A DNA stretch of 64,000 bases, from NCBI RefSeq assembly GCF_001522545.3, contig NC_031776.1:23469995-23533994 (forward strand), read 5' to 3'. Each line of letters starts with the position of its first letter. Within the stretch, counting starts at the first letter, position 1. The notes beneath the pieces are model-generated. The model made no database searches. It was not told the DNA's origin and saw nothing but the letters and a program-made list of their open reading frames with translations. Source of the DNA: Parus major. Taxonomy: Eukaryota; Chordata; Aves; Passeriformes; Paridae. Below are positions 13,601 through 28,600 of this stretch, piece by piece. The position numbers were made by a program, and so were the translations under genes.

Positions 13601-16600
13601 CTGTCAGGCTACTGACACAGATGAATTGATTTCAGTTTAAGAATGACTGAAAGCTACTCAGCATCCCAAAGGGTAGGATTTGTGTTTAAGGCATCCCAAA
13701 ACAAAGTAACAAGTTTTTCTGAAAAATTCTACTACTGTGAAAAGAAGAAACAGCTTGATGATGTAGGGACAAAGCCAGAGATCCTGGACTAGGAGCCAAC
13801 TTTTCATTCTGCAAGATTAAAACTGATTGCAAAAGCTGAATTGCACATTACAGAAGCAATCAACTATTAGAAAGAACTTGTGGAGTCCTCCTTTTTGCTT
13901 TCTATAGCACACTCCTCCCCTACATTACAGTCATTGTCTATCTCACTTTGTTTCAGCCATCTTCTCTGTCCTTTACTTAGTTTTGTCACTACCAAAATGA
14001 AATCCCTTCTCCTCAGCAACTCCTGTCATTCAGCATAACCTTACTTACCACTCTAGGAGAAATGATGGCTTTAGTTATGCCTAAGGACAAGGATAAGACA
14101 CCTTTGCTTCATTCTCAACTCTGCTGACTTTCTATCTAACCTGGAACGAGTTACTTCATTGTTTTGAACATCCAGTGTGTCTCTCTATAGGAGAAAATGA
14201 TACTTATCAACACCAGAGAGTTTAGAAGCTCCACTGGAACCAAAAATCTTGTATATTAACACAGTTTGATGAAAGGTGTAAAGAACAAGGAAAATTCTCT
14301 TTTAGAATATTTTCCGCCAAAAGTATTTGGCAATCAAATTTCTTCTTTTCTTCCTGCATTATTTTTATCGATTCAAAATGGGGATTGGAAGAAGGAGAAA
14401 ATAAATGATGATACTGCATTTAACAGCCTAGGACCAAATCTACAGTTATCATTAATCAGTGCAGCACAGCAGAAACTAATGAATCCATAGCCATTTATAC
14501 CAGCCAAGGATCTGACATTTAGAATATGCACTGATTAGCAGTATTTTTAAACTGCAAAACGTGCAATTACTATTTGAGAAAAATTAATAAAATACAGGAT
14601 TAATTTAAAACACCCACTTCTACATTAATATAGAAGCCTCTCACATCCTACAAAGCTGGATGAGATAACAGCCTCTCCACAGCCAACCTAAGAAGGAGAA
14701 AGAAAAATGTTTTCTATTTCACTGGAATATTTTTTAAACTACACAGATCTTAAGCAAAGGTGATACAATAATGAAATCTCTGTTAAGATATCATGCCTAC
14801 AATTATGCTGCTTTAGTCCTATTAGACCTTAAAAATTAACAGAGAAGAATCTGGTCCATATGAGGACAGGAAATACAAATCAGTTTTATAAAACAAAAAT
14901 AATGGCGAAGACATCTTCTCAACAACTTTTTGCAAATACTTCAGTGAAACCTATATCTTAGTATTAGTGAGTTGAATCTCATAGAAGTATAGCATTTAGA
15001 ATCACAAAATTGGACCCTCTGGATTGGAAAGGACTTTAAAGATCACCCACTTCCTACAACCCTGCCATGGGCTCTAAACCAGGCTGCCTAAAGCCCCAGC
15101 CAGCCTGACCCTGAACACTGCCAAGAAGGGGCACCCATAACCTCTCTGGGCATCCTGGGCCAGTGTCTCTGTTGTTTAATATTTTCCTTAATTGTTACTG
15201 AAGAGTGGTGTATTTTTCTTTATCCTGTGAATAAATTGTATCATCTCAGCTTTTCCCCAAACACAGAACAAAACTATACAGTTAAGACTGCTGTTGCAGC
15301 AATGATAAAATACCACCAGTCCCATTCATTACTACAGCAATGACATTTTTCTGCAGTTTTTTTACAATCTTAACCATCATTCATTCTTCTTTGCATAGCT
15401 GAGTCTGTATCCTTTCACTTCCTTTATGTTTTTTAAAAAAAAATCATTTTAATGCCCACATCCAATTCTATCTAAATTACTTGTACAGCTACTTTTATCA
15501 CCCCTCTAAAGGAAACTAGTTTTTAAACAAAACAGATTTCTTTCTTGCTTGTCAGATGCTTTTGGGAAGATGTATTTTAAAGCAACTAATAGTAATGGGT
15601 CACTGATTTTTGTTCAAATTCTCTCTCTAGCTTGTTTGAGCTCAATTTTTGCCTTTTATTTCTAAACTGGCTCTATCACTTTTTAAGATGTACATATAAA
15701 TGTACATATGTACATAAACCCTGAGAAACTGGGGCACGGAGTAAGGAAAAGAGAATGAATCATTATGAATTCACAGACACACCAAGGCAACAGGAACACA
15801 ATGAACTCAGCAACAACAAGAAAAAAGCCAGGTGTTTCCCAGTCTGTAGAAAGGAATGTGGTCATCAGTCTCAAGCAGCAAAGTGAGGGGTCCTGTGTCA
15901 TGTCTTCCCAAAGACAATATTTTGAGGAAGCTCTACCCAACCCAGATGAAAGGATATATGACAGCTGAGCTAAGCAAGAGCTCAAAACACCTCAAAAGCT
16001 TTGCTCCTTGCACTGAAAGAATTGAACCAAAAATGACAAAATGAAGGGAGAAGGAGCTAACTGAGAACACTCCATCATCTCAGGGATCCACTAGTTTATT
16101 ACAGATTTCAATAAATTAATTTCTAAGAAGCAGATTTTGTTTACACAAATTGATTTGGCTGGGGTGACTGTACAACTGCAGTATCAATTTAGCATTTACC
16201 CTTCATATCTGCAGCACAAATAAACTAAACACAGTATATTCAAAAGCAATAAAAATACCCTATCTTAAAACTGTTCAAACAATAGCTGTTCCAGGAAGAG
16301 TCCATAACAGCTTGATTTTTTTTGACACAACCATATTAATTGCACAGCAGATAATAATGAAATTGCTTTTCTTTTGATATTCAAAATGAAAACTCGACAA
16401 TTACCTAAATCAAGCATGCTGAGAAGGAAGGCTCAACTTTATGGCTAATTTAAAGAACCATGGAATTTCTTCTAAACTAAATTAGACTCTCTGATAGTGC
16501 TATTTGAACTATTTTATAACAACCTCTAGGACAAACTACCTGACTAGGAGACAGAAAATAATGCAGTATGTTGCCCAGAAAGGATGCATAAACCCTGAAG

Positions 16601-19600
16601 GGTTTTCAAGACTGGATGAATCCCTCCTTAGATCTCACAGGTCATCTTTGAGTAACAGGTTGACCAAGAAGCCTCCTGTGGTCCATTCCAACCTGATAGA
16701 TTCTGTGATTCTTTGACAGCAAACAGAGACACAAGGAACTTACACACTGGTTCCTAGTGTGTCCTGCAATGCAACAGTATGACCACCACTATTCACAAAA
16801 TACTCCAGACATTATGTGGCACCACAATATTCTCCATCCATCAGCATTTTTTCCAGTGTGTATCTCATTGATTTTATGTTCAAAAGATTCTGAGCCTGCT
16901 TCATCCAGCAAAAACAACCTGAAGTGTAAAAAAAAAAAAGTTTCAAAAAAATCTATAATACATCTCCAACTTACTTGTCTTTGAAGATGTCTTGTGCAGT
17001 CTTCTCTTCTTTTTTCTTGCCAATTTCCTTTAGGGGGAAAAGTGCTTTTACTCTTTCCAGAGGAGCCTGACACCTTTCTCTTACCACACAAGGCATCTCC
17101 AGCATTTCTAAGAGGTGCTGTTCTATTGGCGGCAGTGGCTTATCAGGGTGAAAAGCCTTGTGCTGCAAACACTGCAAGAAACAAAACACTCTGAGCAAAG
17201 CAGAACTTTCAATTATATTAAAAACTTTTAACATGCCTGTACACCATATGGTAACTGCAAGTAACTTCCATATTAAACATACTACCTTTGTATTGCTGAA
17301 AAATATTCTGCCTCACAGCGGATTGAAAATCTATGATCAACTGTTTAAGGAGATCATTAATGATATTAAACAAGAATACTGATGCAGATGAGTGTTCCCA
17401 CACTCACTGGAATGACTTTTATGAAAATTATTAGAAAAATCCCAGGAATTAAACAGCCATCTGCAGCTGTTCATATTTTTAGCTTCACTCTACCTTAAAA
17501 TGCAGTTATCCTATAAAAGTCACATGGGAGAGATTTCTATACTTAATTTAAGAATTAAGTAAATGAGATCTATGCCAACCACACATTCCAGATACTGAAA
17601 CAGTTCAACATCCTTCAAAGAAAACATTTCTTCTTGGCCAACTGAACTCAGTAAGCATACAGAAGAAATGTTCACAGACTTAAGAGAGAATGGAAATGGA
17701 AAGACAGAATACTAAATGTGCACAGGTGAGGCACAGAATATATGTATGTTAGGAACCTAGCTTTGAAAGGAGTAGGGAATGAAGGGGCCTGACAGATGCA
17801 CAAAGTTGGAACAGATGGTGAGAGCTACAGAGAAGGATTTTTCACCCAAGTGTAGAGTCAGTACACACAGTCAGGGAGCCAAGCAGAGGGGGAGAGACAA
17901 GGTTAATGAGGCAGGCTACAGAAATTCCATGGAGGGTTTTGAAAAAAAAGTAAATATCTTTAAAATTTTGTGAAGTGTGGGATAGCAGTAGAGAGGTATG
18001 TGCATTTACAAATAGACACACAGATACCAGTGCATGCACATAAACACATCAAAACAAATGATGTGATGTACAAAGGAGACAATTTTTTTCCATGCCCATT
18101 TTACTGGGCACATTAGACACCCATGTGAAGGTACCTACTCAGTACACTAAGAATACAGCAGAGATTTGCTGCCCTGTCAGTTGTCAGACATGACATTAAT
18201 TTAAAAAACAAAATCAAAGCAAATAAAAGCCCCTATTCATGCTGGAAAGTTGCCAATACAGAAAATGGAGACAATGTATGACACATCAATACTGATGTGT
18301 TTTCAGGCTGCCATTAAGATTCCAGTCCATATTAGAACATACTGTCAAAAAGAGGCAGTTGTACAAGGCTACTGATTTGGAAACACTTGTAATGATTTAA
18401 GGCACAATTATTTTGAAAGAGATTAAAAATGTTGCTGAAAACTGCAGTAATGGTTCTTGCGATACAAAAAAATATATTAAAAAGTTAAGTAATTGAATTA
18501 AACTCACAAAGCAAAAAAACTCAAGTCCCCTGTTAAGCCTTTGTGTTTCAGGCTTTTGGAACTGAAATCTTTATGTGTGCAGCTGCAGGAGCTGAGCAGA
18601 CTGAGTGGCTACAGCATCCAGAAACATTTTTACCTGTTTTTAAAATAGATGACTATATCTGAAACCTGAGATGGCAGGTACTGTCAAAACTCAGGTGCTA
18701 AATGAAGACTAAGTTAAACAGACAACCTGGAGTTTCTAATCCAACACCGACTCTCTTAACCTTGCTTTCCCTTCCTTCTGTGTCCAGCAAGAACCACTCC
18801 TACCTTCACAGCTAGAAGGCAACCCACAGTGCCACTTGCAAACACTGTCACCAAGGCACTAACTCTTCATTGCTCTTCCTAATTTCTTACATGTCCACTT
18901 CTAGAGACACAGTCAGCTTTTGGGAACAGGGGTCACACCAAGATACTGGTCAATGGGTGTAATGAAGTGGGCTTCACATCATTAACTCTGTGATAAGCAA
19001 TGACATATATGCACCAACAGACCAAGAGGGCCATCTGTGTACAAAAACACCACTGTTGAGCAATTTGTTTATCTGGCTAACAAATATAATGCACTGCATT
19101 CCCTAAACGTCTTAGATGCTTCAAATCCCTGTATTTAAGATGGGCAACTTAAACAATAATGTTGAAAGTCAGCCACCACAAAAGCTACAGAAGTTCACTT
19201 AGTTTTTTCTGGAAGCAAGGAATAAAAGTTGAAAGTCTGGATATAGGATATTCCTCATCTTCCACTCCAGCAAGCATTAACAACTACTTCTCACCCACTC
19301 TGTCATTTCCTGATGCCTACCACTACTTCCAGAGATATAATTTAGCTTGATGTTTTTGTTTAAATTCTGGCTCTTGTCACTTATCATTCCAAATATCTTC
19401 ATGAGGCAACAAAGCAAGGAAATGAAGTAGGAGTTCATCCTTTTCTTCAGAGTTATTTTTCAAAACCATTTATAGGTTCTGTTCAGCCCAATCCACTCAC
19501 TGGCTCCAGTCAAAAGATTATGCAGAATTTTCTTCGTAGTTCTTAAGGAACCAGCAGTGCCACTTGGCCTAAGAGCAAAATACTAAGAATCTGGAACATT

Positions 19601-22600
19601 TTTACAGCAAAGGAGAGAACAACTTACACAGATTAATATCAATTTTGTAATAAGACAAACAAATGGGGCTGTGTGTGGCCAAAAGAAAGCACTAAGGACT
19701 GACAGTTTAGGGTTTTCTGAACAGCAAGGACAGAAACTGTATCCTACCGTACACATTTAGTCGATAAATACTTTTTCTACCAGTAGCAGTCACCCTTGAA
19801 AAATCCTATTATCCTCTAAGGAAACTGGCAAGTTACTCTCTTCCAGCAGCAACTAACTCAAGTGCTGGAACACCATCATCACACTGTTTCAGAAGACAAA
19901 TAGCACACCTAACAAAACCATCTTTCACTGAAATAGGTTACATTCACTAAACCAAAATAATACAAAGCTCTGTCTAGCAATACAAGAGAGGAAATTCTAC
20001 CCCAAAGTATTTAGTTTACAAGCAAAGCCCAAGTTTTGTAATATCCAAGCTTAACAATCCTTCCTAAAATAAGAGTTGTGCAGAGGTCAGATCATTTCAA
20101 GTTCTTGCCCTGCACTAACCTCCAACTGATCAAATCTTGCATTCAGTTACACACTGTCTTGTCAATATGACTGGCAGAACTTGATGAGAACACCAAGTTC
20201 TTCGGGTGTCAATCAGAGTAGGATTTGAAGACAGTGGGCTTACATGTGTTTCTGAAATGCACATTGACCTTCAGATCCTTTGGTTATTTTGACAACACTG
20301 AGACCTTGGGAAGCTAGGGTAAGTTTTCTTAATTTAAAAAGTATCTTCTTCCTACTTGTAAACTGAAATAAATCATGTGGAATTGTTGAGATATGATGAA
20401 CATGATTGCTATAATACCATTTTTGGTCAATTTTCAGAGCAGAGTCACACATTCAATATATCTCCATGGTTCTGTACACAGTAGAACTCTGCAGTTGCTT
20501 AAATTGCAACATAATTTTCTTTATTTTTGAATTTGCTGTGTCATTTTTTTAAACACTTGAATTTCAATGTATAATTAAGTCTTTCATCCTCACAGTTGAA
20601 ATGAAAGTCTTCATGATATGAAAGGAATGTAAATCAAAATGGAGACAGCTTGATATAATAACTGCAGGAAGTGTGAACTGTTCTGCTGGTTCATAAAGTG
20701 CATCAGCATAGACACCCCAACAGAACATTTTAAATGTCAATAGTGTTAATAACCATTTCTTACTGATCTAGTTCACCTCAGACTGACCTGGTTTGGAACA
20801 CTGCTAGGTGCAAAAATGCACAAAAAAGTGGTGGGACACAGAACGAGAAGCTGAAGATATCCCCAGTTTTCAGCAAATTTTTATCTTTGTCCAAAAGCCA
20901 GAGACTGAATCTATGTCCACAATACAGCATTGAGAGGCAAGTTTCTACTTGTCTAGTCCATGTGCCTGTGAATATAACTGATGCTGTTGCAGACACCTCA
21001 GCAAAGGTATCATTTCCCTTCCTTCCTGGAAACTAGAAATTTTAAAGATAAATCTATGTCAGGGACACAGCAATCACTGGTTACCCCATACTTTAATGCC
21101 AGAGATTTATACCTGCATTTTCACAATACAGTTCTTTCCGATGTGAATCACAGAAAGACAGAAAGGTGAAAAGCCTTAAGAAAATAAGTTTTTTAAAAAT
21201 ACCACATAGTTCACCTCACCTGATATAACCTCTGAAAATGAGGGTTTGGAATTTTGCTGGGCTTAAATAGGTCCTCCGAAGTTTCTCCATCTTCGTGAAC
21301 CAAATTCATAGAATCAATCAGTGAGTCAACAGCAGATAACTGATCCGCTAAGGCAGCAATTACATACAAAGGAAGATAAAATACACTTGCAGATGGATGC
21401 ATTTCTTGAAACAATTTCTAAATGAAGATTCGCTTCATGATGTGAGATTTTCACCAAGTCATTACATGCCAGAGAACACACTGCAGCTATGGATGTGCCA
21501 ATAAAGAATATGGATAACAGACACAATAATAAACCCCTACTTTATTTAAGGACTCCAGTGTAAAGTCATAAAGCTTTTTTCTCTTTCCTCAAGACCTCAA
21601 TTATTGCTTCCTTTCTGCTTTTTCTTTTCTCCTTTTTCAAGATGTTTTCATTTGCAACAGAAGGTTTATAGGCCACTTAGAAAATAAGAAGAACAGTTGG
21701 TTAGCAAAACTAAATGGCGCAATATAAATTTTTAAAGTTATGATTGCAAATTAACACAGTTCACACTAGCCAGCCACTCCCTTGGTAAGCAAGGTTTTAG
21801 AATTGTTATCCAACTGGTGGTTCCAGGCAAGAAGACAGAAACTGTTATAGAAGCAAACCAGCATACTATATACCCTGATGTGAGGTGCATCTCACAGCAA
21901 ATGGAAGAAGCGGGAGTGAATTTTAAACTACATTCATTTAAACTACATTCATTGCTGTGCAAAACTCTCAGAACAACAAGTAAAGCTTTGTGTAGCTGCA
22001 TGTTCTCCAAAGATGCCATCCATCTCAATCCGGACACCTGTAAGTGCGTGGTTTAATAACACTCCACAGAAAATATTGTCTTTGCCTTTGTACATTATAT
22101 TAATAGACCATACTGCAAACAGCTACGGGACCAGCTTTGCACCAACAGAGTAGCTGCCTCTGCTCTAATTCTAGCTAGCTAATCACACACTGTAGATCTC
22201 ACAAGGTTTGGCCATTTACTCCCACAAATGAGTTCAAAGATCAAAGGATAGAGGACTAATCTCAGCTCTCTGTCACAGGATCCTGAGAGACTCACAATGC
22301 CAGAAGTCATTTAACAGGACAGCTGAAATACTGTCTGCAATCTTAGGTCTGCTCAGTCCACACCTGGAGTGGCAAAGCTTTAATACATATTTATGCTCCA
22401 AGATGACATCACCACAATGGATGCCCAAATACCTGGGTGTTTCCTCAAGCCAAAATAACAATAAAGCTTATATTTTCACTGGAGAACCAAATATTCTAAC
22501 TCTTTTACAGCATCTTAGAAGACAACAAGCAGGTTCCTCTTCCAGTTGACCTTACCTGTAGGAATGCATTTTTTACTGTTTTTCAAGGATGAAAACACAT

Positions 22601-25600
22601 ATTGTCTTAGGTCTTCCATATAGGGTAGCTGCACATAGATGAGACACTGTGCAAGAGGAAAGAAAAAACAACTGAGCCTGAAGGAAAAAAAAAAAAATCT
22701 GTATTCCCTCAGTGCCATATCAGGGCGATATAAAACATACAAAAAATCAGAAGATGTAATGTCTGTGCACATCAAAACACTTAAAATATTTACAGAGCAA
22801 CCCAATCAGAATAACACACAGCATTATATTTTATAACATAGTGATGGCTACACTCAATTTTTCTGCTCATGGAATAAAGACCTCCCTGATCACCTGATCC
22901 CTTTTTCTTGTGCAGAGTTCCAATTATCCATGCTTTAAATATCCAATATATTGGCGCTTTGGGAAGTTTTATCACAGCTTACTGTGTTTTAAAGTCAAAA
23001 GCTGGATTTGTTTTTTTTAACATTTCTCTGCCTCATTTTTTCTTTGTTCAATTACCTCCTCCAGTTCATACCACCCTAAATAATTCCTTTCCATCCTTTA
23101 TGTTTATACCCTTCAAAAGTCTGAAGATTGTTGTGTCCGCCCCCACCTCCATCACTGCTCAGCCATGCTATACATATTTAGCTCTTTCAATAGTCTCTCG
23201 TAAGAAAGATCAGGGGAAACATATGCTGCAAAAGTTCTGACATACTGTGTTGCTTCTGGGTCTCTCTGCAGAAGGGCAAGAGTGAAGAATTACCTCATAT
23301 GCATCCTTAATACACGGAAAAGCTACTCCAATTTGTGGGTTGCATCTTTTATCATAAGCATAGCGCACTATAGCCACCACTTTCAACTCGTCCAATGCAC
23401 GAACAAGTGCAGAAAAAGCAACTGCTGCATTCTGGAGGGAAAAAAGAAGTCTACAAAATCATGCAAGTTCTTAATAATGAAATACATCTTCCACAGGGAA
23501 TTCAACAGCAATGATTAAGTCAAGACTAGTTTCCATTTTAGCTATAACTTTAACACAAGCATTTTTTCATGTTTCTAAACCAAAGAAGCAGAAGGGTCAA
23601 ATCTCATCGTGATAGTGGATCCATTAAAAGCTGAGCCAACTTAGATTCAGCACATTCCACCTTTTTCACCAGGTGTGAAGAACTCTCAGAGGTTTTGCAA
23701 GCGATAGAGAAAGGGAGGTAAATCAGACCCTTAAAGGAACATATCAGAGCACCACAGTGAGCTTTTTACCTCCAGTACTTTGGAGGTCTGTTCTAAACAA
23801 CACAGTGACTGTGTTACTGTTCTGCATGAGAATTGACTTAAGCACCAATTTCAGGCTCATCATAACCTTCCTCAAATATAGTATCTACCAGTTTTTCATT
23901 ATTCATGAGATACTGTATTCATTTGGGGTTTAATCCAACGTCTTTTTAACCTACTGGGCAATGAAATATGACATTTCTGTAAACTGCATTAAAACCATTT
24001 ATTAACACAGAAAGACAGGACAATCTCAAGCATCACTACTATACAGCAGAATACATTCAGCATTAAACTTCAGTTCACCTTACCTCATCGCCTTTTGCTG
24101 CAAAGACCTTCAGAGCCTGGTTGCCCATGTAGTAATGCCTCTGGATCTACAAATTCAAATGGTCAAGAGTTAGCCTGACTTAAAAGGTCACTAATGCAAC
24201 TGGACCAATTAAATTACAAAACAACTAACATTACTCAAGTCAGAAGCCACCAAATTTAATTACAGTGCATGGAGGTTAAAGCCCTGTATGTATCTCTATT
24301 TATCACTTAATATGGAATTCAATCGTATTGGGTAGGATATTCTCATAGCTTCATACTGATGGGCAGGAATGAAAGACAGTGCTACTGGCAGCTGTTACCA
24401 GTCTGAATTATACTTCAGTAATTCAAGTTATTGTGGGAAGCTACAGTAGTTAATACAAGACCTAAACCTGACACCATATCTATGCTATTACATTTTTCTG
24501 GCAAAGATACATCAAAAAGGAGCTGCAAAATGTTGCATCCTTAATTAATAAAGCTACTTCAATGGCAACCCAGAATATATACAGCTGTGCTGGCAAAGAA
24601 GCATTTCTGTTGGCAGAGTTTATTCTATTCATGAACATGGCTGAATCAAAAAGAAAAAATAGTTTCATCAAGGAGCATCACTGGAATAGCTGGAGCTACA
24701 GCAGCTCACACACACATAGAAACCCTGCAGTCATAGAAGACCCATCACAAAGATCACACACTACTATGGACAGTGGTTAAAATAACCTCTCTGTTAAAGA
24801 AAAAACTCTTCGAATTACAGGTGCAGAACTAACTTTGTTTTACCTTTGATTTTTCTTTCACTCATCTTTTTATTTTATCTTCTTTATTTGGCAAATTACC
24901 ATGAAGCTGTTGAAGTCAGTGACAACCTGCACCAGAGCAGACCTGTTTACTGTACTACAGCACAATCCGGCTCAGATTTTTCTACCTGCAATTCTTCTTT
25001 CGTGTTCTGTCTCTAAATGCTCAGGAAATTTTACATTCAGTATAGTATAAATAACTAGATGTGTATCACTACATCTTTTTTTGTTTGCAAAAGAAACTGT
25101 CTCTTCGTAATATTTTCAAGTATTATTTCTTGATTTACACGGCATGGCTCATAAATTAAAAATCAAAGTTTAAGCGGCCTCTGATCTTCTTTCCTGAGGG
25201 ATGTGAACAACTCAGGAAAATAATATAAGGTGGTTCTATTCCTTATTTAATTATGTATTTGGAGCTGTTCCAGTTTTTCTAGTCAATAATGAATTATCTT
25301 TCCATCAAAGTTTTTTAAAGGAACAATTTAATATAAAACATACATTTGAACAGTGGCAATTTCATTATTCCAAACAATAAAATTTAAGAGGCAAAACTTG
25401 ATATAACACGTGGCTCTTGAAAATTCCAGCTGTAGTTAAAAACTCCCTGATACCATTATCTATGCATTGTAATTTTAATCCTGCAAGCACACCCAAATAA
25501 TTTTATTCCTCTGAGGAAATGGACAGCTACTGCTGGGCATAACTACTCACACTCCTGCCTACAGGACCAGAGCACACTTTAAGATATTATTTCTGTTTGT

Positions 25601-28600
25601 TATGAAATCTAGACACAAGAGAAGTACATCATAAAAAATAACCAAAAGCAATCTATATTTGGTACTCTGAAAATTTTTAAAAACAACTTGTTGATTCTTT
25701 TATGCATATTTATGTGACTCAGAAAGTATCCCTAAAATTAACTGTAACCTTACAATTATTAACTATGTATCTGAAGGTATTACCACACTCTATCTGACCA
25801 ACAATGGGAAAATAAAAATCCACCTGAAATAGGAGTTTTCTCACAGGAACACTATATTCATCATCTGCTTTCCTCTTAGTTTCCATTTTCAAATAAATTT
25901 CAACAGAAACAGGAGGCCAACCTCCAGCATAAGAAACGTCTGCACACAGTGAAATACATTTTGCAGAACTAAATGACAATAGCAAGACTCAGCTGGAGGC
26001 TAATAATGGATGGAGAGATCCAAGAAATTGTCTCATTGGAACACTGGGTTCAGACACATTTCATTCATTAGATCCAGTTATCGGTACAGGAGGTAGCACT
26101 TCCTAACACCTCTCTGGCCCTGACCAATTTAGGGCACATAAGCTCAAGCATGAGATGTTTCCTTGCTCAATCACTAGCAGTGCACAAGAACCCATGTTAC
26201 TAAACAAATATACTAAACAGCTACACTAAACAATTACGTTTGAAGGTCCTCAAGGAGCAACCAGGTTACAGTTTCCAGTTAGGCTGGCTCCTCATTTCAG
26301 TAAATCATGTAACTTCCTGGCTCCTCAGTTATTTTGTTTAGGAACACTGCACTGTCATAGTCTAATGACATATCTAGCAACAGGCACAAGGTCTCTGTGA
26401 CACCTGTAAAGTTAGAAGATGTTTAGTTACATCCATTTGGGAGTAAGCTCCCACAGATGCTTCCTATTTCATGAGCATCCTTCCTTGATGGTAAAGGTGA
26501 TGATGCCTTAGCCTTTTACTTTGTCCAGGCAGTGAGAGATTTCAAAGAGCAGGAGGGCTAGGAGCTGTCAGAACAGGTGTAGAATGGCCCTACGATTTCA
26601 TTTCAGTTTTGACTGGTGAAGAGAACTAGGTGTGGATAACTCAAAGATGAGTCAAGTTTCAGTCACCCTGAGCAATATGCTGGAGAAAAAAGATGGGGAG
26701 CAACTTAATATTCACAGTAATTACTTGGCACTCATATCTCTGTACTCTTTCCTCATGTGTCCAGCTTCAAGAATAGTTTTGTTAAGCCTTTGCCTAAGGC
26801 TTTGCCAATGCTTAAGTCCTGGATTTTCTGAAGGAAATCACCTTGAGCTGGATAACTTTTATTAAGGTACTTGCTTAAAGTTTCTTAAAACTGTCAGGGA
26901 CAGCAAATAGCAAAGTCAATACCACAATTAAGAGATAAGTGCGTTACAAACACCAAGCACCTTGTGGAAATATGAAGAGTTTTTGAATGATGTCTAAGTT
27001 CTAAGAAGTCTTCACTACATTTAAGTTTTATCACAATAGAAAGAAGAGGCAAGTCATGGTTCACTAACTAATCCTTATGGAATTGGGAATTAATGGAGTC
27101 AGCTTTCAGTCTTGCTTTAATATTACTTTAATGCTGAGGGAGAAGCTTCTGTTAAGAAGCAGTCTTACTCTTGGCTGGACAAAGCCCAGAAAGGTTGCTG
27201 TGTGAGCTGAACAGAAGACAGACTATTAAAGCTTGTGAGCTGAAATACCTCTGGCTCCACTTCAGGGTTCAATGGCCACATTTACAAGCTCCTCTCCTTC
27301 ACAAGACTACATACTGTTTACATGAATTACTAGAATCAGCAAGTAAGTCACCCCTGCATACCTGAGTGGAGATGCCCCATTCCCAATATTGAAACTCAAT
27401 ACAACACCATGACTTTACTGAATTCTAACCAAGATCAATTGTCTTGAATAACCCAGGAAGCTGAATGGGAAGACATTTAGTATCACACCTGAGAGGATCT
27501 AGTGAATCCCAAAACAGAAAAACACTTTCCTTCTGTTTTGTATTTCATTTGCTCTTCATCTTCCTTGGAAAAAGGAACTATATCACTCCCATACCGAAAA
27601 CCTGGAGAACAAGAGAAGAGCATCTGGTAAGCATATGGGCCTACAATTTTAACACCAAAATTAGCTCCCTGAATATTTTAACAATGCATTCATGCCCCAC
27701 AGCTACATTCCACACATGCTCATCAAATTACTTTCCCTGTTAGCAAAAAAAACCCCAAACACCCATAGACACATTTTGTACTTCGTGAACAGCAGTTGCA
27801 CTACTCCTTCTACATCATTTTATGTAACACAAGTACCCTCAGAGAGCAGGAAAGAAAATAAGAGAACATCTTGCCTAACAAAGTTACGCTCACAGAATAG
27901 ATTTAAGCAAATCAGAATAGATTTCAGCAAACAGATTGCAACACTCTCTGCAAACATAATACAAGCAACCTCAAACATACCACAAATCATACCACATGAG
28001 GTGACACCAGAAGAGATTCAGAGAATAAAATGTGCTAACAGTGGAAGCAAGATACACAATGGAAAATGAAAACACTCCTGTATGCAGAACTGATCTTCCT
28101 ATATATTTCTGTGTTTTACTTCCTGTGCCATACATTACAGGCATACATCCACAAAACAGGAAGCTGTAATTTCTCAGAGGTATCATCTGCTCCAATTGCT
28201 TATTCTCCTATCTCAGCTTTCAATATCCTCCCTGTAACGTCATCACTTTATTATATTACCACAGACTAAGGATGGTATCCCTCAGGTGTGAAGAACAAAG
28301 AAGGAACAGAGATAAATCCCTGGATGAAAAACCTACAAACAGATCTATTTTCCTACAAACTGGAAAGCAAACACACCAACAGAATGAAAATATCAGTACG
28401 GGTGCTGCAAATATAAAATATTGTCTAATTATGACATTTCTCAAAAGATTCACAGAAGTCCAGGAGGCATCAGAAGCTCTTTTAGCATTAGAAATATCAC
28501 ACCACTGATAGGAAAATCCTGTATCTATTTTGCTCACCACTTCTTTTTACTAGTATCTCACAACTACTTACTAACTTAAGCAGTCAGGAGATTAGCTGAG

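Larger units (their letters stand above)
12729..16974. other. XRCC5 intron 14, with two CR1 tails
   Basis: 4.2 kb intron containing CR1 3'-end fragments on the minus strand near 15.0 kb and the plus strand near 16.6 kb. No exon-like frame outside the XRCC5 exons was recognised. Confidence 0.75.

Noticed and set aside
25719..25985. Minus-strand frame with a [20 protein letters not shown] stretch, considered as XRCC5 exon 9
   Set aside because: It does not match Ku80. The true exon 9 was found at 27489-27601 with correct phases.
27692..28069. 125-codon plus-strand frame in intron 8
   Set aside because: Low-complexity, intron-like sequence with no family resemblance. It overlaps the 20-bp tandem duplication.
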